64,000 nt of DNA from Saccharospirillum sp039982735. Lineage in GTDB: Bacteria > Pseudomonadota > Gammaproteobacteria > Pseudomonadales > Natronospirillaceae. Positions 27,375-36,351 of this stretch are shown in pieces. The stretch spans positions 186,001 to 250,000 of the forward strand of contig NZ_JBDWXV010000010.1 in assembly GCF_039982735.1 (NCBI RefSeq), read 5' to 3'. The stretch's first letter is position 1; each line of letters begins with the position of its first letter. A model generated the notes under the pieces. That model saw only the letters and a list, made by a program, of their open reading frames with translations, made no database searches and had not been told where the DNA came from. The translations under genes were made by a program, and so were the position numbers.

Positions 27375-29327
27375 TTACTCCTCCACCACCAGTCGCTCGA
27401 AGAGGCGATTAAGCGAGCCGCGTATCATTTGCCCACTCGATACTTCGGCTACGTCGAAAACCGGCAAAGGGGCATATTCCGGTTCCCAATTAAGGCCATC
27501 GGTGCTGGTCCAAAGGGTAAAGGTCTGAGCGCTGTAGAGATAAAATGTGTTGTCGCTAACTGACAGTGCCGCCGAAGGAATGTCTGCCCCCTCACCAAAC
27601 TGGGCGGGCTCCCAGGTAACTCCCAGATCGTTGCTCACATAAACCTTATTCTGAACATCGAAGTTGGCAGCGCTGATCACCATCGCCTCGGCACTGGCGG
27701 CGATGGATGACAAATTGTCGTCTGCGGTATACATCCGGGACCACTCAAGTCCATCGACACTGCGAAAAACGCCGCCACTGAAATTAACAAGCACGTAGTT
27801 GTGGCCGTCGTGTACAACTTGACTCATACCGAGTGCCGGGGTGTTTTCATCAAGATACTCGCAAGCATCGACCGCGGTGCAGACAGCAACGTTGTTGTTG
27901 CCGATGGCCACCCAGCCGTCGATAGTGGCAGCGACGGAGTCAAACGGCAGAGCAGTGCCCGGGTAATCCGGTAGTTCGATGCCATCCCTAACCGTCCAGG
28001 TTGTCCCGTCCGGGCTACTGGCCATGAAGCCATTGCCCACAGCCACAAAGCCATAGCCTGAAAAGGCCAGATCCTCGATTGCCCCACCGGCCAACACTGT
28101 GGATTCTGTCCAGTTGACGCCATCGTCATCGGTGAACCACACCTTGCCGTCTTCGGTGCCAATCAGAATATTGTAAGAGTCATCCTGAACCATGGCGGTA
28201 AAATCGGCCCCGCCCAATGGGGTTTTCTTAAGTTCTTCAATATCGTCTGCAGCGAGGGCGCGCACCAGCCTCCCCTTGGTGCCGACGGCCAGCAATGTGT
28301 CATTTCTGGTGGCCATGGATGCAATGAACCCCAAGCTGCTGGTAACGGGCTGAGTCCAGTTCGGTGCGTCCAGATCCCGCCGATGAATATTGCCGTCGGT
28401 ATCACTGACCCAAAAGTGATCGCCCAATTGGGTGACAGCGGAAAAGGTAAAGCTATCGGCGAAGCTACCCTGGTAGACGTAGTTAAAATCGTCGTCATCC
28501 TTGCTCCAGTCAGCCCCATTGCTACTGGTTAAAAAGCCACCAAGCTGGTACCCGCCAATGCCAATGAACTGGCCGTTCAGGTACTCAAACGCACGAATTG
28601 ATGAGTTGGCCGAAATAGCCCCTGCTACAGGTGCCCAGGTAGCACCGCCATCTTCACTGTAATAAGCACCCTGGGAACCGCCACTGACCAGCGTCGACCC
28701 CTGGTTCGCAAGCGCACCGATACCAGTCATCTCGCCAGTTTCAGACACCGTCCAACTGATGCCGTTCGGGCTGATAGCCACAATGTCACCACTCGCCGTC
28801 ACGGCGACAAAGTTATTACCTGTCCAGACCACCTCGCTGAACCGACCGGGGTCACCTGGCAGCTCGGCAGGCTGCCAGTCAGCCCCGCCATTTGTGCTAT
28901 AGGCAATCAGGCCTTCCACCTCGCTCAGGCCACTCTCGCCAACGGCAACAAGGGTGCTCGCGCCATTCCAGGCGATGCCTGCAAGCGTATCTGCCGGAAA
29001 GTGCCTCACCGTCCAGTTATCACCCGTTGGTGAGTTCATGTAGGTGCCGTTCGTGCCCACAGCATGGAACATCTGCCCGTCGGAGATGACGGCCTGCAGG
29101 CCGTAGTTCTGGGGTAAGGGGTGCACCCAGTTCCAACGCTGCGACGCTTCGGTTTCAAACCCGGATTGCGCTATACCGGTTACCGAACCACCGGAGCCAC
29201 TGCCGGTATCGGTTCCAGCCCCTCCCGATCCTCCACCTGAGCCGCCGCCACTGCTGTCGCCACAGGCGGTCAATAAGGAACCCAGCGCGATCAGCGTGGG
29301 GATGGCAAGCATTTTTCTGGTAAGCAT
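27375..29327 (-). CDS. BNR/sialidase-like beta-propeller lipoprotein
   Basis: Lipoprotein of 650 residues: signal with lipobox LLTAC (Cys about 22), then a Gly/Ser-rich stalk (about 26-50). The mature part is made of repeats with the Ser-x-Asp-Gly-x-x-Trp pattern of BNR/Asp-box propellers (for example YSEDGGATWAPV, TSSNGADWSKD, SSPDGTTWTVRD, VSNDLGVTWEP), indicating a beta-propeller of six or more blades. No glycosidase catalytic residues can be identified with confidence. It is the first gene of a two-gene operon with the lipoprotein at 25704-27371. A surface-exposed binding role is likely, ligand unknown. Confidence 0.8.
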   Translation of the reverse strand: MLTRKMLAIPTLIALGSLLTACGDSSGGGSGGGSGGAGTDTGSGSGGSVTGIAQSGFETEASQRWNWVHPLPQNYGLQAVISDGQMFHAVGTNGTYMNSPTGDNWTVRHFPADTLAGIAWNGASTLVAVGESGLSEVEGLIAYSTNGGADWQPAELPGDPGRFSEVVWTGNNFVAVTASGDIVAISPNGISWTVSETGEMTGIGALANQGSTLVSGGSQGAYYSEDGGATWAPVAGAISANSSIRAFEYLNGQFIGIGGYQLGGFLTSSNGADWSKDDDDFNYVYQGSFADSFTFSAVTQLGDHFWVSDTDGNIHRRDLDAPNWTQPVTSSLGFIASMATRNDTLLAVGTKGRLVRALAADDIEELKKTPLGGADFTAMVQDDSYNILIGTEDGKVWFTDDDGVNWTESTVLAGGAIEDLAFSGYGFVAVGNGFMASSPDGTTWTVRDGIELPDYPGTALPFDSVAATIDGWVAIGNNNVAVCTAVDACEYLDENTPALGMSQVVHDGHNYVLVNFSGGVFRSVDGLEWSRMYTADDNLSSIAASAEAMVISAANFDVQNKVYVSNDLGVTWEPAQFGEGADIPSAALSVSDNTFYLYSAQTFTLWTSTDGLNWEPEYAPLPVFDVAEVSSGQMIRGSLNRLFERLVVEE

Positions 29328-29535
29328 GGCGGAACGGTTCCTTGTCTGTTTTATACAGATTCAAGGCTACGTCAGCTTAACGGACTCCGTTATACGGCAA
29401 ATGCTGTACCCCGCTGATGCTTTTTTGAACAGGCTTTGCTAACGTTGTCCGAGTGATCAGTTTTCACGGGGAGCAGACCTCGTGGTAGTTCGGGCCAGGA
29501 CGCGCCCGTTTTTAAACCTTATTCGGGAGCTCAGA

Positions 29536-30480
29536 ATGGTCTCTGACTGGAGCGATTTTCTATTGGAAGTGCACCACGACAGCGCCCGACTGTCGGCGGC
29601 TGATTTTCAGGTCACTACTCTGCAGCGTATCCGTACCCACCTCGATTTCGACTTCGCCATCTGGGGTGAAGGCGATGGCACCAGCCGGGAACTGCACACC
29701 GCCACAGTGCTCGACCAGACGCCCACCCTGTTTGAAACCTGGGAACCGGTTAAACACGAAGACCCGTTCGCCAACCTGGTCATTGGCAACACTGGTCAGA
29801 CCTGGGCGCTTTCGGAAGTCCCCCGGGTATTTCATTCCAAGGCCTACAGCGAACACTGGGGGCGCTACCACGCGCGCGAAATGATCTCGACCATGCAGAT
29901 CGACCCGCGCACTGGCTTGCATGTGTTTGTCACCCTGGCCCGGGAACGCAACCAGGCCGACTTCTCCCGGCAGGAACGGGCGTTTAAGTCGCTGGTTACC
30001 CGTCATTTGTTTTTGGCGGCGCAAAACAACGACCTGGCGGCCGTCACCAGTGCGCAGGGGCACACCGCCCTGGTAGACCGGTTTGGCGTGTTGCACGCCA
30101 GTGACGACCGATTCACCGCCCTGCTGATTGAAGAATGGGGCCTCAGTGCACGCCGGCGTCTGCCGGCTGCGGCTATCGAAGCACTGGCGTTGCATGGCCA
30201 CTACACCGGCCACCAGCTTGAACTGACCGCAGAGCCGGTCGGCAGCCGCTGGTTGCTGCAGGCCAGACCCGTCTCTGCGCTGCCGCTCAGCCCGCGCGAA
30301 CAGCAAATCGCCTCCGCCTTCGCTGCCGGTCTCAGCTACAAACAGGTCGCCCAGCAGCTGAGCATTGCCCCTGGTACGGTACGCACCCACCTGACCCGCA
30401 TTTATGAAAAACTGGGCGTCAGCGATAAGGGTGCCCTGGCAACCCGGGTAAACGGGCGCCAACTGCCTCCTGCATCCTGA
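29536..30480 (+). CDS. LuxR-family transcriptional regulator
   Basis: Protein of about 314 residues with an unassigned N-terminal sensory region (about 1-235; it contains the WGEGDGTSRELHTATVLD stretch) and a C-terminal LuxR HTH (about 245-305: LSPREQQIASAFAAGLSYKQ, then PGTVRTHLTRIYEKLG). Architecture matches the regulator at 17281-18066. The frame opens upstream at 29482, but GGGAG six bases before the ATG at 29536 supports the shorter start. It lies upstream of the small PLDN protein and the CPA2 antiporter; regulation of these is possible but unproven. Confidence 0.85.
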   Translation: MVSDWSDFLLEVHHDSARLSAADFQVTTLQRIRTHLDFDFAIWGEGDGTSRELHTATVLDQTPTLFETWEPVKHEDPFANLVIGNTGQTWALSEVPRVFHSKAYSEHWGRYHAREMISTMQIDPRTGLHVFVTLARERNQADFSRQERAFKSLVTRHLFLAAQNNDLAAVTSAQGHTALVDRFGVLHASDDRFTALLIEEWGLSARRRLPAAAIEALALHGHYTGHQLELTAEPVGSRWLLQARPVSALPLSPREQQIASAFAAGLSYKQVAQQLSIAPGTVRTHLTRIYEKLGVSDKGALATRVNGRQLPPAS

Positions 30481-30549
30481 GCTTTGCCTTCCAGTCCGTC
30501 GCCTCCTCGTTTATTGTGAGCTCCCGAGACACTCTTATAGGAGACACCC

Positions 30550-30729
30550 ATGTCTATTGAAGTCGGCGGTTTTTTTGGCCTGATTTTACTGATCTGTGTT
30601 ATTTACGGCATATTGAAGACGGCACAGAGCAGTGCCGGAACCGGTAGCAAAGTTCTGTGGATACTGATTTTATTGTTGCTGCCTTTACTGGGCTTCATTC
30701 TCTGGTTCCTGCTTGGACCCAAGCGCTGA
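30550..30729 (+). CDS. Small PLDN (phospholipase D nuclease N-terminal) membrane protein
   Basis: Protein of 59 residues with two hydrophobic helices. GGFFGLILLICVIYGI forms the first and LLPLLGFILWFLLGPKR the second; the P-x-x-G-x-x-x-W-x-x-x-GP pattern is that of the PLDNc_N domain seen as stand-alone short proteins in many bacteria. The ATG has AGGAG six bases upstream, which supports it as a real gene despite its length. It starts 41 bases before the antiporter gene and may be cotranscribed with it. Function unknown. Confidence 0.85.
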   Translation: MSIEVGGFFGLILLICVIYGILKTAQSSAGTGSKVLWILILLLLPLLGFILWFLLGPKR

Positions 30730-30770
30730 CCTGACCAAACCCCCGCCCCTATTGCTGTGAGAGTCAGCCG

Positions 30771-32660
30771 ATGACCAGTTTCCTGTTGATGGCCTTTGTT
30801 TTCCTCTGTGCCGGCGCAGTGGCAGTGCCACTGGCCACGCGTTTGGGACTGGGCTCGGTGTTGGGCTACCTGATTGCGGGTATCGTGATCAGCCCGCTGT
30901 TGACCCTGCTGCATGTTGATGTCATTTCACTGCAACACTTTGCCGAATTCGGCGTGGTGATGATGCTGTTTCTGGTCGGTCTTGAGCTGCAACCTAAAAA
31001 GCTGTGGGCCATGCGTCACCGCCTGATCGGGCTCGGTGGGTTGCAAGTCACCCTCTCAACGCTGGCCGTCGCCGGCATTGCACTGCTGCTCGGTCAACCC
31101 TGGACAGTGGCGCTGGCGATTGGCCTGGTGTTGTCGCTGTCTTCCACCGCCATCGTGTTGCAGACGTTGAACGAAAAAGGCCTGTTTAAAAGCGACGGGG
31201 GCCAGTCGAGCTTTTCGGTTCTGCTGTTTCAGGATATTGCCGTCATCCCCATGCTGGCCTTGCTGCCTCTACTCGCTATTGCGGGTCTCGACGGGGGTGC
31301 CGCCCACGCTGCAACCGACGACCACGGAGCAACGCTGAGCCTGGTGGCCGGCTTGAATGGCTGGCAAACCGCCCTGGTCACACTCACGGCGATCGCCCTG
31401 GTCGTGGTCGCCGGCAACTACCTAACCCGGCCGCTGTTTAATTTCATTGCCCTGGCACGGTTACGCGAACTGTTTACCGCAGCGGCACTGCTGATTGTGA
31501 TTGGCATCGCCCTGTTGATGTCGCTGGTTGGGTTGTCGCCGGCGCTTGGCACTTTTCTGGCTGGCGTTGTATTGGCCAACAGCGAATATCGCCATGAGCT
31601 GGAATCGGACATTGCGCCCTTTAAGGGCCTGTTACTGGGTCTGTTCTTCATGACCGTTGGCGCTGGCATCAATTTCGGTTTGCTGGGCGAACACTGGCTC
31701 GTGCTGCTGGGTTTAACGGCACTGCTGATCGTCGTGAAGGCCAGTGTGTTAGTTGTGCTTGGCCGGTTGTTCAATGTGAACGGCGCCGACCGCTGGTTGC
31801 TGGCACTGGGTCTGGCGCAGGCCGGTGAGTTCGGGTTTGTCTTGCTGTCTTTTACTGTGGCCAATTCGGTTATACCGCAGGCCATCGCCGACCCCCTGTT
31901 GCTGGTGGTGGCGCTCTCGATGGTGATCACCCCAGCGCTGTTCATCGTCTACGACCGTTTCATCGTGCCGCGTTTTGAACACGGCCAGGAAGACAAAATG
32001 GATGACATTACCGACCATGGCGAGGTGTTAATCATCGGCCACGGGCGGGTGGGTGGCATGGTTAACCGGATGCTGCGCGCCGGTGGTGTCACAACCACAG
32101 TCGTCGATTACAGTTCATCCCAGTTGGAAATGCTGCGCGCTTTCGGCCTGCGGGTATTCTTTGGTGATGGTACCCGGCCTGATTTGCTCGAAGCCGCTCA
32201 CATAGAAGATGTGAAACTGGTGGTGATCACTATTGACGACAAAGAAAAAATCACCGAACTGGCGCGCTACATCATTACCACTTACCCGAACGTTCATGTG
32301 CTGGCCCGTGCTCGCGACCGCATGCATGTGTATGACCTGTGGTCGATTGGCTGCCGCGACATCATTCGGGAAACCTACGACAGCTCGATTCGCATGGGCC
32401 GCTCCGCGTTCGAAGCACTGGGGTACGATGCAGCCAGAGCTCAGACAATGGCCACCGATTTCGAAGCCATCGATCGTGCTTCGATGGTTGAGCTGGCCAG
32501 CCTGTACGACATCAACACGCCAATTGCACAGAACAAGGCTTATGTAGAACGCGTGAAATCATTGATGGAAGAATGGGAACACCAATTGCGCAAGCCGGAC
32601 CCGGCCGCCACAGAAGACGACCTTGATGATGAACCACCTGATTTATCCCGCTCCAACTGA
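30771..32660 (+). CDS. KefB/KefC-type monovalent cation:proton antiporter (CPA2)
   Basis: CPA2-family antiporter of 629 residues. The N-terminal domain has about 12-13 membrane helices (residues 1-390) with LGLGSVLGYLIAGIVISPLL and SFSVLLFQDIAVIPMLALLP, typical of Kef proteins. A TrkA-N nucleotide-binding domain follows (about 415-535), with IIGHGRVGGMVNRMLRAGG and FFGDGTRPDLLEAAHIED, and a charged helical tail (about 545-629). Transports K+ or Na+ in exchange for H+, regulated by NAD(H) or glutathione adducts in the E. coli paralogs. A KefF/KefG ancillary subunit is not encoded nearby. Confidence 0.9.
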   Translation: MTSFLLMAFVFLCAGAVAVPLATRLGLGSVLGYLIAGIVISPLLTLLHVDVISLQHFAEFGVVMMLFLVGLELQPKKLWAMRHRLIGLGGLQVTLSTLAVAGIALLLGQPWTVALAIGLVLSLSSTAIVLQTLNEKGLFKSDGGQSSFSVLLFQDIAVIPMLALLPLLAIAGLDGGAAHAATDDHGATLSLVAGLNGWQTALVTLTAIALVVVAGNYLTRPLFNFIALARLRELFTAAALLIVIGIALLMSLVGLSPALGTFLAGVVLANSEYRHELESDIAPFKGLLLGLFFMTVGAGINFGLLGEHWLVLLGLTALLIVVKASVLVVLGRLFNVNGADRWLLALGLAQAGEFGFVLLSFTVANSVIPQAIADPLLLVVALSMVITPALFIVYDRFIVPRFEHGQEDKMDDITDHGEVLIIGHGRVGGMVNRMLRAGGVTTTVVDYSSSQLEMLRAFGLRVFFGDGTRPDLLEAAHIEDVKLVVITIDDKEKITELARYIITTYPNVHVLARARDRMHVYDLWSIGCRDIIRETYDSSIRMGRSAFEALGYDAARAQTMATDFEAIDRASMVELASLYDINTPIAQNKAYVERVKSLMEEWEHQLRKPDPAATEDDLDDEPPDLSRSN

Positions 32661-32678
32661 ATGCAGCCCTGGCTGGCA

Positions 32679-33563
32679 CTAACGTTTGTTTTTTAACGCC
32701 TGCCGGGTTAGCTCGTACCCCAGATCGATCATCTCTTTACCGCGGTGAAAATCCAGGATGCCGCAGGCATCGACCGGTACTTCAATCAGCAGATCCGGCT
32801 CGAAGGCGGCCAATTGGTACCGGGCAATCCGGTCCTGCATGGCTTCTACCGACTGGGCAAAAATATCGACAACCGAGTTCGAGTTGCCCTGGCTTGCATT
32901 TTCAAACCCCAGCGATTGACGGGTTTGCTGAAACCATTGCAGCAGTTTGTTGGACGGCTCATCTTGCGAGTCCGCCGCTTCGTCCGGCACTGGCTTTTTC
33001 GGCTCAGGCTGGTGCGCGTTGCCGTTCAGAGAGACGACGACGTTGAATTCGGCGTCGTGATACAGCAGCGGTGTCATCGGCAGCGGGCTTAGCAAGCCAC
33101 CGTCGACCAGCAACCGGCCGTTTCGGCGTACCGGGGTAAAGAAACCGGGAATGGCGATGGAAGCACGAATGGCCTCGAACATGGAACCCTGAGTGATCCA
33201 GACTTCTTCCCGTTTCTGAATATCGGTGGCCACCGCACTGAACGGCATGTTGAGGTCATCGATTTGGGTATCCCCCACCAGTTCGGCCAGGCGATCCATA
33301 ATGCGGTCGCCCTTGAACAGGCCGACCCGGGAATAGGAAAAATCGAGCAGCTTCCATATTTCGCCCAGCGACAGTTCGCTGACCCAGTCGGCGTAATCAT
33401 CCATCTTGCCGGCCGCATACAGGCCGCCCACCAGCGCACCAATGGATGAACCGGCAATGGAACTGATCTGGTAATCGCCGCTGTCTTGCAGCGCCCGGAG
33501 GATGCCGATGTGAGCCAGACCGCGGGCACCGCCACTGCCAAGCGCCATGGACGTTTTCTTCAC
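32679..33563 (-). CDS. Patatin-like phospholipase family protein (RssA-like)
   Basis: Serine lipase-like hydrolase of 294 residues. The patatin signatures are present: oxyanion loop GSGGARGLAHIG (about 8-19), nucleophile motif GSSIG (Ser about 40) and catalytic Asp in VDGGLLSPLP (about 152). Resembles E. coli RssA. The start is GTG at 33563 with AGAGG eight bases upstream. Convergent with the antiporter gene. Acts on an undetermined acyl ester substrate; no membrane segment is visible. Confidence 0.9.
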   Translation of the reverse strand: MKKTSMALGSGGARGLAHIGILRALQDSGDYQISSIAGSSIGALVGGLYAAGKMDDYADWVSELSLGEIWKLLDFSYSRVGLFKGDRIMDRLAELVGDTQIDDLNMPFSAVATDIQKREEVWITQGSMFEAIRASIAIPGFFTPVRRNGRLLVDGGLLSPLPMTPLLYHDAEFNVVVSLNGNAHQPEPKKPVPDEAADSQDEPSNKLLQWFQQTRQSLGFENASQGNSNSVVDIFAQSVEAMQDRIARYQLAAFEPDLLIEVPVDACGILDFHRGKEMIDLGYELTRQALKNKR

Positions 33564-33662
33564 GTTGTGTTCCTCTGCATGAGATCACGGCCGGCAACAA
33601 CGGCCTTTGCAAGAAGCCTACACCTGGCACAGAAGTATGACCACTGGGTTATCGCAACCCGC

Positions 33663-35552
33663 TTAAAAGTACCAGTTGAAGTCTAGCGTGGCGCTGCTCT
33701 CCAGGGTCTGGCCCTGCGTTTTCGCCGCCAGTTGAAAGCGAACGGCGCGGTGGGTTGAGAGCACCCGGTTATAGGTAGCGGTCAGGGTGGCGGAGGGTTC
33801 TTCAGCCAACACATCATGGGCCAGGCGCGCCTCCAGGCCGAAACGATCGTGTGCGGCAACGTCCAAGAGCCAGCCAGCGTGCAGCCCTACCAGCAGTTGC
33901 GGAGCGGTTGTGGCTTCGGTCGTTACCAACAGAAAGCCCAGGCTGTTGCTTCCCGTGCTTACCGCCCTTCCCAGGCCAATTTCGGCCCCGAACGGCAGGG
34001 CTGTTTGCTGCGGGCCCTGGCGCAACCAGCCCAAACGACCCGCCCAGGCGAGCGAGGGCGTCATGGCGTGATAGGGGTTCAGCGAGCGAAAGTCGACCAG
34101 GTCGAGCCGGTCGAGTGCCAGATCGGCCTCGTCGTCTTCGTCGACCGATAACCTCACTTCGGCTTGCAAGGCATTCACCTGAGCGTTATCGAGAAAACCT
34201 GCCTGCCGATCGTAGTTGTCGTGGTAGGCCGGGCGAATTAGGAACCGGGCATGCACGGTGTTATCGGCCCCGTACCCCAAGCCAACACCAGCACGGCGAA
34301 CGCCATGCCCCTGCATGGGTTCCGCTGGCCAGGCCTCCGGAGGCGGCGTTAACTGTCCCGCAGGTTGTTGCGCGCGCAAGCGCAACAGGCCATAGGAAAC
34401 CTCGGCCATGCCCGAACTTTCTTTTTTGGCTTTAAAGCGCGAATTCTCGTACGCCAGATCGACCACCAGCCGCTGCTGCTTTACACGCAATTCCGCCAGT
34501 GCTTCCGTATCGGCCGGGGAGACGGCGTCATCGACCAGCCGTTGCGCCAGCTCAACCTGTTCATCGGCCAGTTCACCGGCCAGAAAATGAATGCGGCTGG
34601 CAATGGCAGGCCGGAATCGTGGCGTTTCGAGCAACCCGGCGCGACCCAGTGTTCGCAGGGTATCGACGGGCACGGCATACACATCAAAGTCGTCGACCAG
34701 ATCGTACTGCGGGAAAGCGGCTTCCAGTAAACTGAGTAAGCGGTAGGAGCAGTTCTCCAACAGGTAGGCGTAATTGATGTTGATGTCTTTTAAATCCCAG
34801 CCCGCCTTAATAAAGCTTTCGGCCTGGGCCGGCGAAAAATTCATCGGGTATTCCCAGATATCCCGGGATTCCAGTTCGTTGTAGTTCTGCACCTGCCGAT
34901 AATAAGGATGTGAACGCACCGACCCCGGGTACAACCCGGTGAGCCCTTTAAACGCATAAACAAAGCCGTTTTCGTTCGGCTGAACATCGGCACCGTAGCT
35001 GACGGTTAATGCCAGCAGCGCGTTTCGGGTTTCGCCCCCGCTTTGCCCATCGATGCGCACAAAGGTGTGGCCAAACATGGACGCCGGGTTGTTTAAATAG
35101 GCGTTGGGGTAAATTAATGTCATGCCCGAAGGCGCTGACTGTTCAATAAACGCCGACAAAGCCGGGCACTCAACCTGCGGGAAAACAATGTCTTCGGGAA
35201 AGTTGTCGAGCACCCATTCAAAGCGACGCGGGTAACGGCACTGAGCAGCAGCATCGCCCAGTTCGGGCGTGTCGGTCATAAAAGCGCGCACGGTTGAAAA
35301 CAACTCCGCAACCGGGTCGAACCGACCGGCCGGGGCAAAGAAAAAGTCGGCATCTCCCACATCGCTGCGTGTACCGCCCGATATGGGCCGGTAATGCATG
35401 ACCTTGTACCAGCCATCGTCATGGTACAACCGGTTCTGTTCAACCCAATGGATCCAGCTGGTGTTAAATGAGGTACTGCTAGCGGTTGCAGCTGACCCGA
35501 GCAGCAGCAACACCAGCGCACTACTGAGGGTGCGGGCAATTCCGGTTTTCAC
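33663..35552 (-). CDS. DUF4105 domain outer-membrane-associated protein
   Basis: Exported protein of about 629 residues. I choose the GTG at 35552, which gives a short signal peptide (about 1-25); the longer frame begins at a TTG and has a 22-residue extension that spoils it. The N-terminal DUF4105 domain (about 130-300) includes NAYLNNPASMFGHTFVRIDG and LLENCSYRLLSLLEAA, family hallmarks with conserved His and Cys that recall NlpC/P60-type peptidase active sites. The C-terminal 250 residues are beta-rich with alternating hydrophobicity, ending in FNWYF, suggesting an outer-membrane barrel. It follows the DUF3015 gene in the same operon, a commonly observed pair. Function unknown. Confidence 0.8.
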   Translation of the reverse strand: MKTGIARTLSSALVLLLLGSAATASSTSFNTSWIHWVEQNRLYHDDGWYKVMHYRPISGGTRSDVGDADFFFAPAGRFDPVAELFSTVRAFMTDTPELGDAAAQCRYPRRFEWVLDNFPEDIVFPQVECPALSAFIEQSAPSGMTLIYPNAYLNNPASMFGHTFVRIDGQSGGETRNALLALTVSYGADVQPNENGFVYAFKGLTGLYPGSVRSHPYYRQVQNYNELESRDIWEYPMNFSPAQAESFIKAGWDLKDININYAYLLENCSYRLLSLLEAAFPQYDLVDDFDVYAVPVDTLRTLGRAGLLETPRFRPAIASRIHFLAGELADEQVELAQRLVDDAVSPADTEALAELRVKQQRLVVDLAYENSRFKAKKESSGMAEVSYGLLRLRAQQPAGQLTPPPEAWPAEPMQGHGVRRAGVGLGYGADNTVHARFLIRPAYHDNYDRQAGFLDNAQVNALQAEVRLSVDEDDEADLALDRLDLVDFRSLNPYHAMTPSLAWAGRLGWLRQGPQQTALPFGAEIGLGRAVSTGSNSLGFLLVTTEATTAPQLLVGLHAGWLLDVAAHDRFGLEARLAHDVLAEEPSATLTATYNRVLSTHRAVRFQLAAKTQGQTLESSATLDFNWYF

Positions 35553-35592
35553 GGTAATAAAGCCTTGAATAACAAATACAGGGAAGGGAACC

Positions 35593-35611
35593 GGGGAGCC
35601 GACGACTCCCC
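35593..35611 (-). terminator. GC-rich hairpin between DUF3015 and DUF4105 genes
   Basis: GGGGAG and CTCCCC form a six-base stem with a seven-base loop, 17 bases after the DUF3015 stop codon. There is no T-run on the minus strand, so it may be a partial terminator or an mRNA-stabilising element that lowers DUF4105 expression relative to DUF3015. Confidence 0.45.
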
Positions 35612-35627
35612 GTAGCAACGCCGGGTT

Positions 35628-36110
35628 TTAGGCGTTCAGAGCGTACACGGCCAGGTTCTGGTCTTCACGCAGCACGGCCATCAGTGAATCAACCGCGGTT
35701 TCGCGAGTTGTTTCTGCAGACGGAAAGATGCGAGTGAAGTTGGCTTGTGCAGCAGCAGAAAAGGCAGCGCGGTCGCTTGCCTGAATGTCGAGCAGTGTTG
35801 CCAGACCGTCCAGTGCTTCGCCTTCGCCACGCGCCATATCGACCGCTACCTGATCCAGGTTAGTGTCGAGATAGGCCGCGACCTGAGTGTATTCGATCGA
35901 CTGGCTTGAATCGCAACCCAGGGTGCCGGTAGACATACCGAAGGCCTGGTTGGAATAAATGCCATTGGTGATGCTGGCCAGAACGTGGTTAAAGGTTCCG
36001 GTTTTTTCTGCAAAAATCATCGACCCCAAACCACAACCCGGGCCACTTCCGGCCATGGCGGTACCCGAAAGTGCAACGGTCAATCCAGCGGTAAGCAACA
36101 ACTTTTTCAT
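35628..36110 (-). CDS. DUF3015 family exported protein
   Basis: Periplasmic protein of 160 residues. The cleavable signal peptide ends TAMA/G (about 20). The mature protein begins with GPGCGLGSMIF and has ITNGIYSNQAFGMSTGTLGC, which are the DUF3015 signatures with two conserved cysteines, and ends in a helical TRIFPSAETTRETAVDSLMA segment. The ATG at 36110 has AAGGAG seven bases upstream; the longer frame to 36185 is unlikely. DUF3015 is often followed by DUF4105, as here. Function unknown. Confidence 0.9.
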   Translation of the reverse strand: MKKLLLTAGLTVALSGTAMAGSGPGCGLGSMIFAEKTGTFNHVLASITNGIYSNQAFGMSTGTLGCDSSQSIEYTQVAAYLDTNLDQVAVDMARGEGEALDGLATLLDIQASDRAAFSAAAQANFTRIFPSAETTRETAVDSLMAVLREDQNLAVYALNA

Positions 36111-36220
36111 GGTATTTCTCCTTAACGAAAAATCCTTAATAAATGAAACGAACACCTCATTCCGAGGCGCGCGGAGTGTAACCAAGGCATACTGACGGGT
36201 CGCTTGCCGCCGCGGGCATT

Positions 36221-36236
36221 TGTGATCGATATCATA
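36221..36236. promoter_or_regulatory. CRP-like site
   Basis: TGTGATCGATATCATA matches TGTGA-N6-TCACA with one mismatch and is palindromic around GATATC. It lies 111 bases upstream of the DUF3015 start (minus strand) and about 115 bases upstream of dinB. Binding is not proven. Confidence 0.5.
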
Positions 36237-36286
36237 AAAATAACCGGCTTAATAACCCGGCTGATTACAGAATAACCAAGCCTGTT

Positions 36287-36306
36287 GACTGGACATCCAT
36301 ACAGTT
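36287..36306 (+). promoter_or_regulatory. LexA-like SOS box upstream of dinB
   Basis: CTGG-N8-ACAG at 36289-36304 differs from the CTGT-N8-ACAG core in one base and lies 48 bases before the dinB start, where a LexA operator is expected for this SOS gene. The deviation in the outer half-site lowers confidence. Confidence 0.45.
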
Positions 36307-36351
36307 GCTGACCATACTTTCCGCTCTGTTGTAATCACCCGACGCCACACC

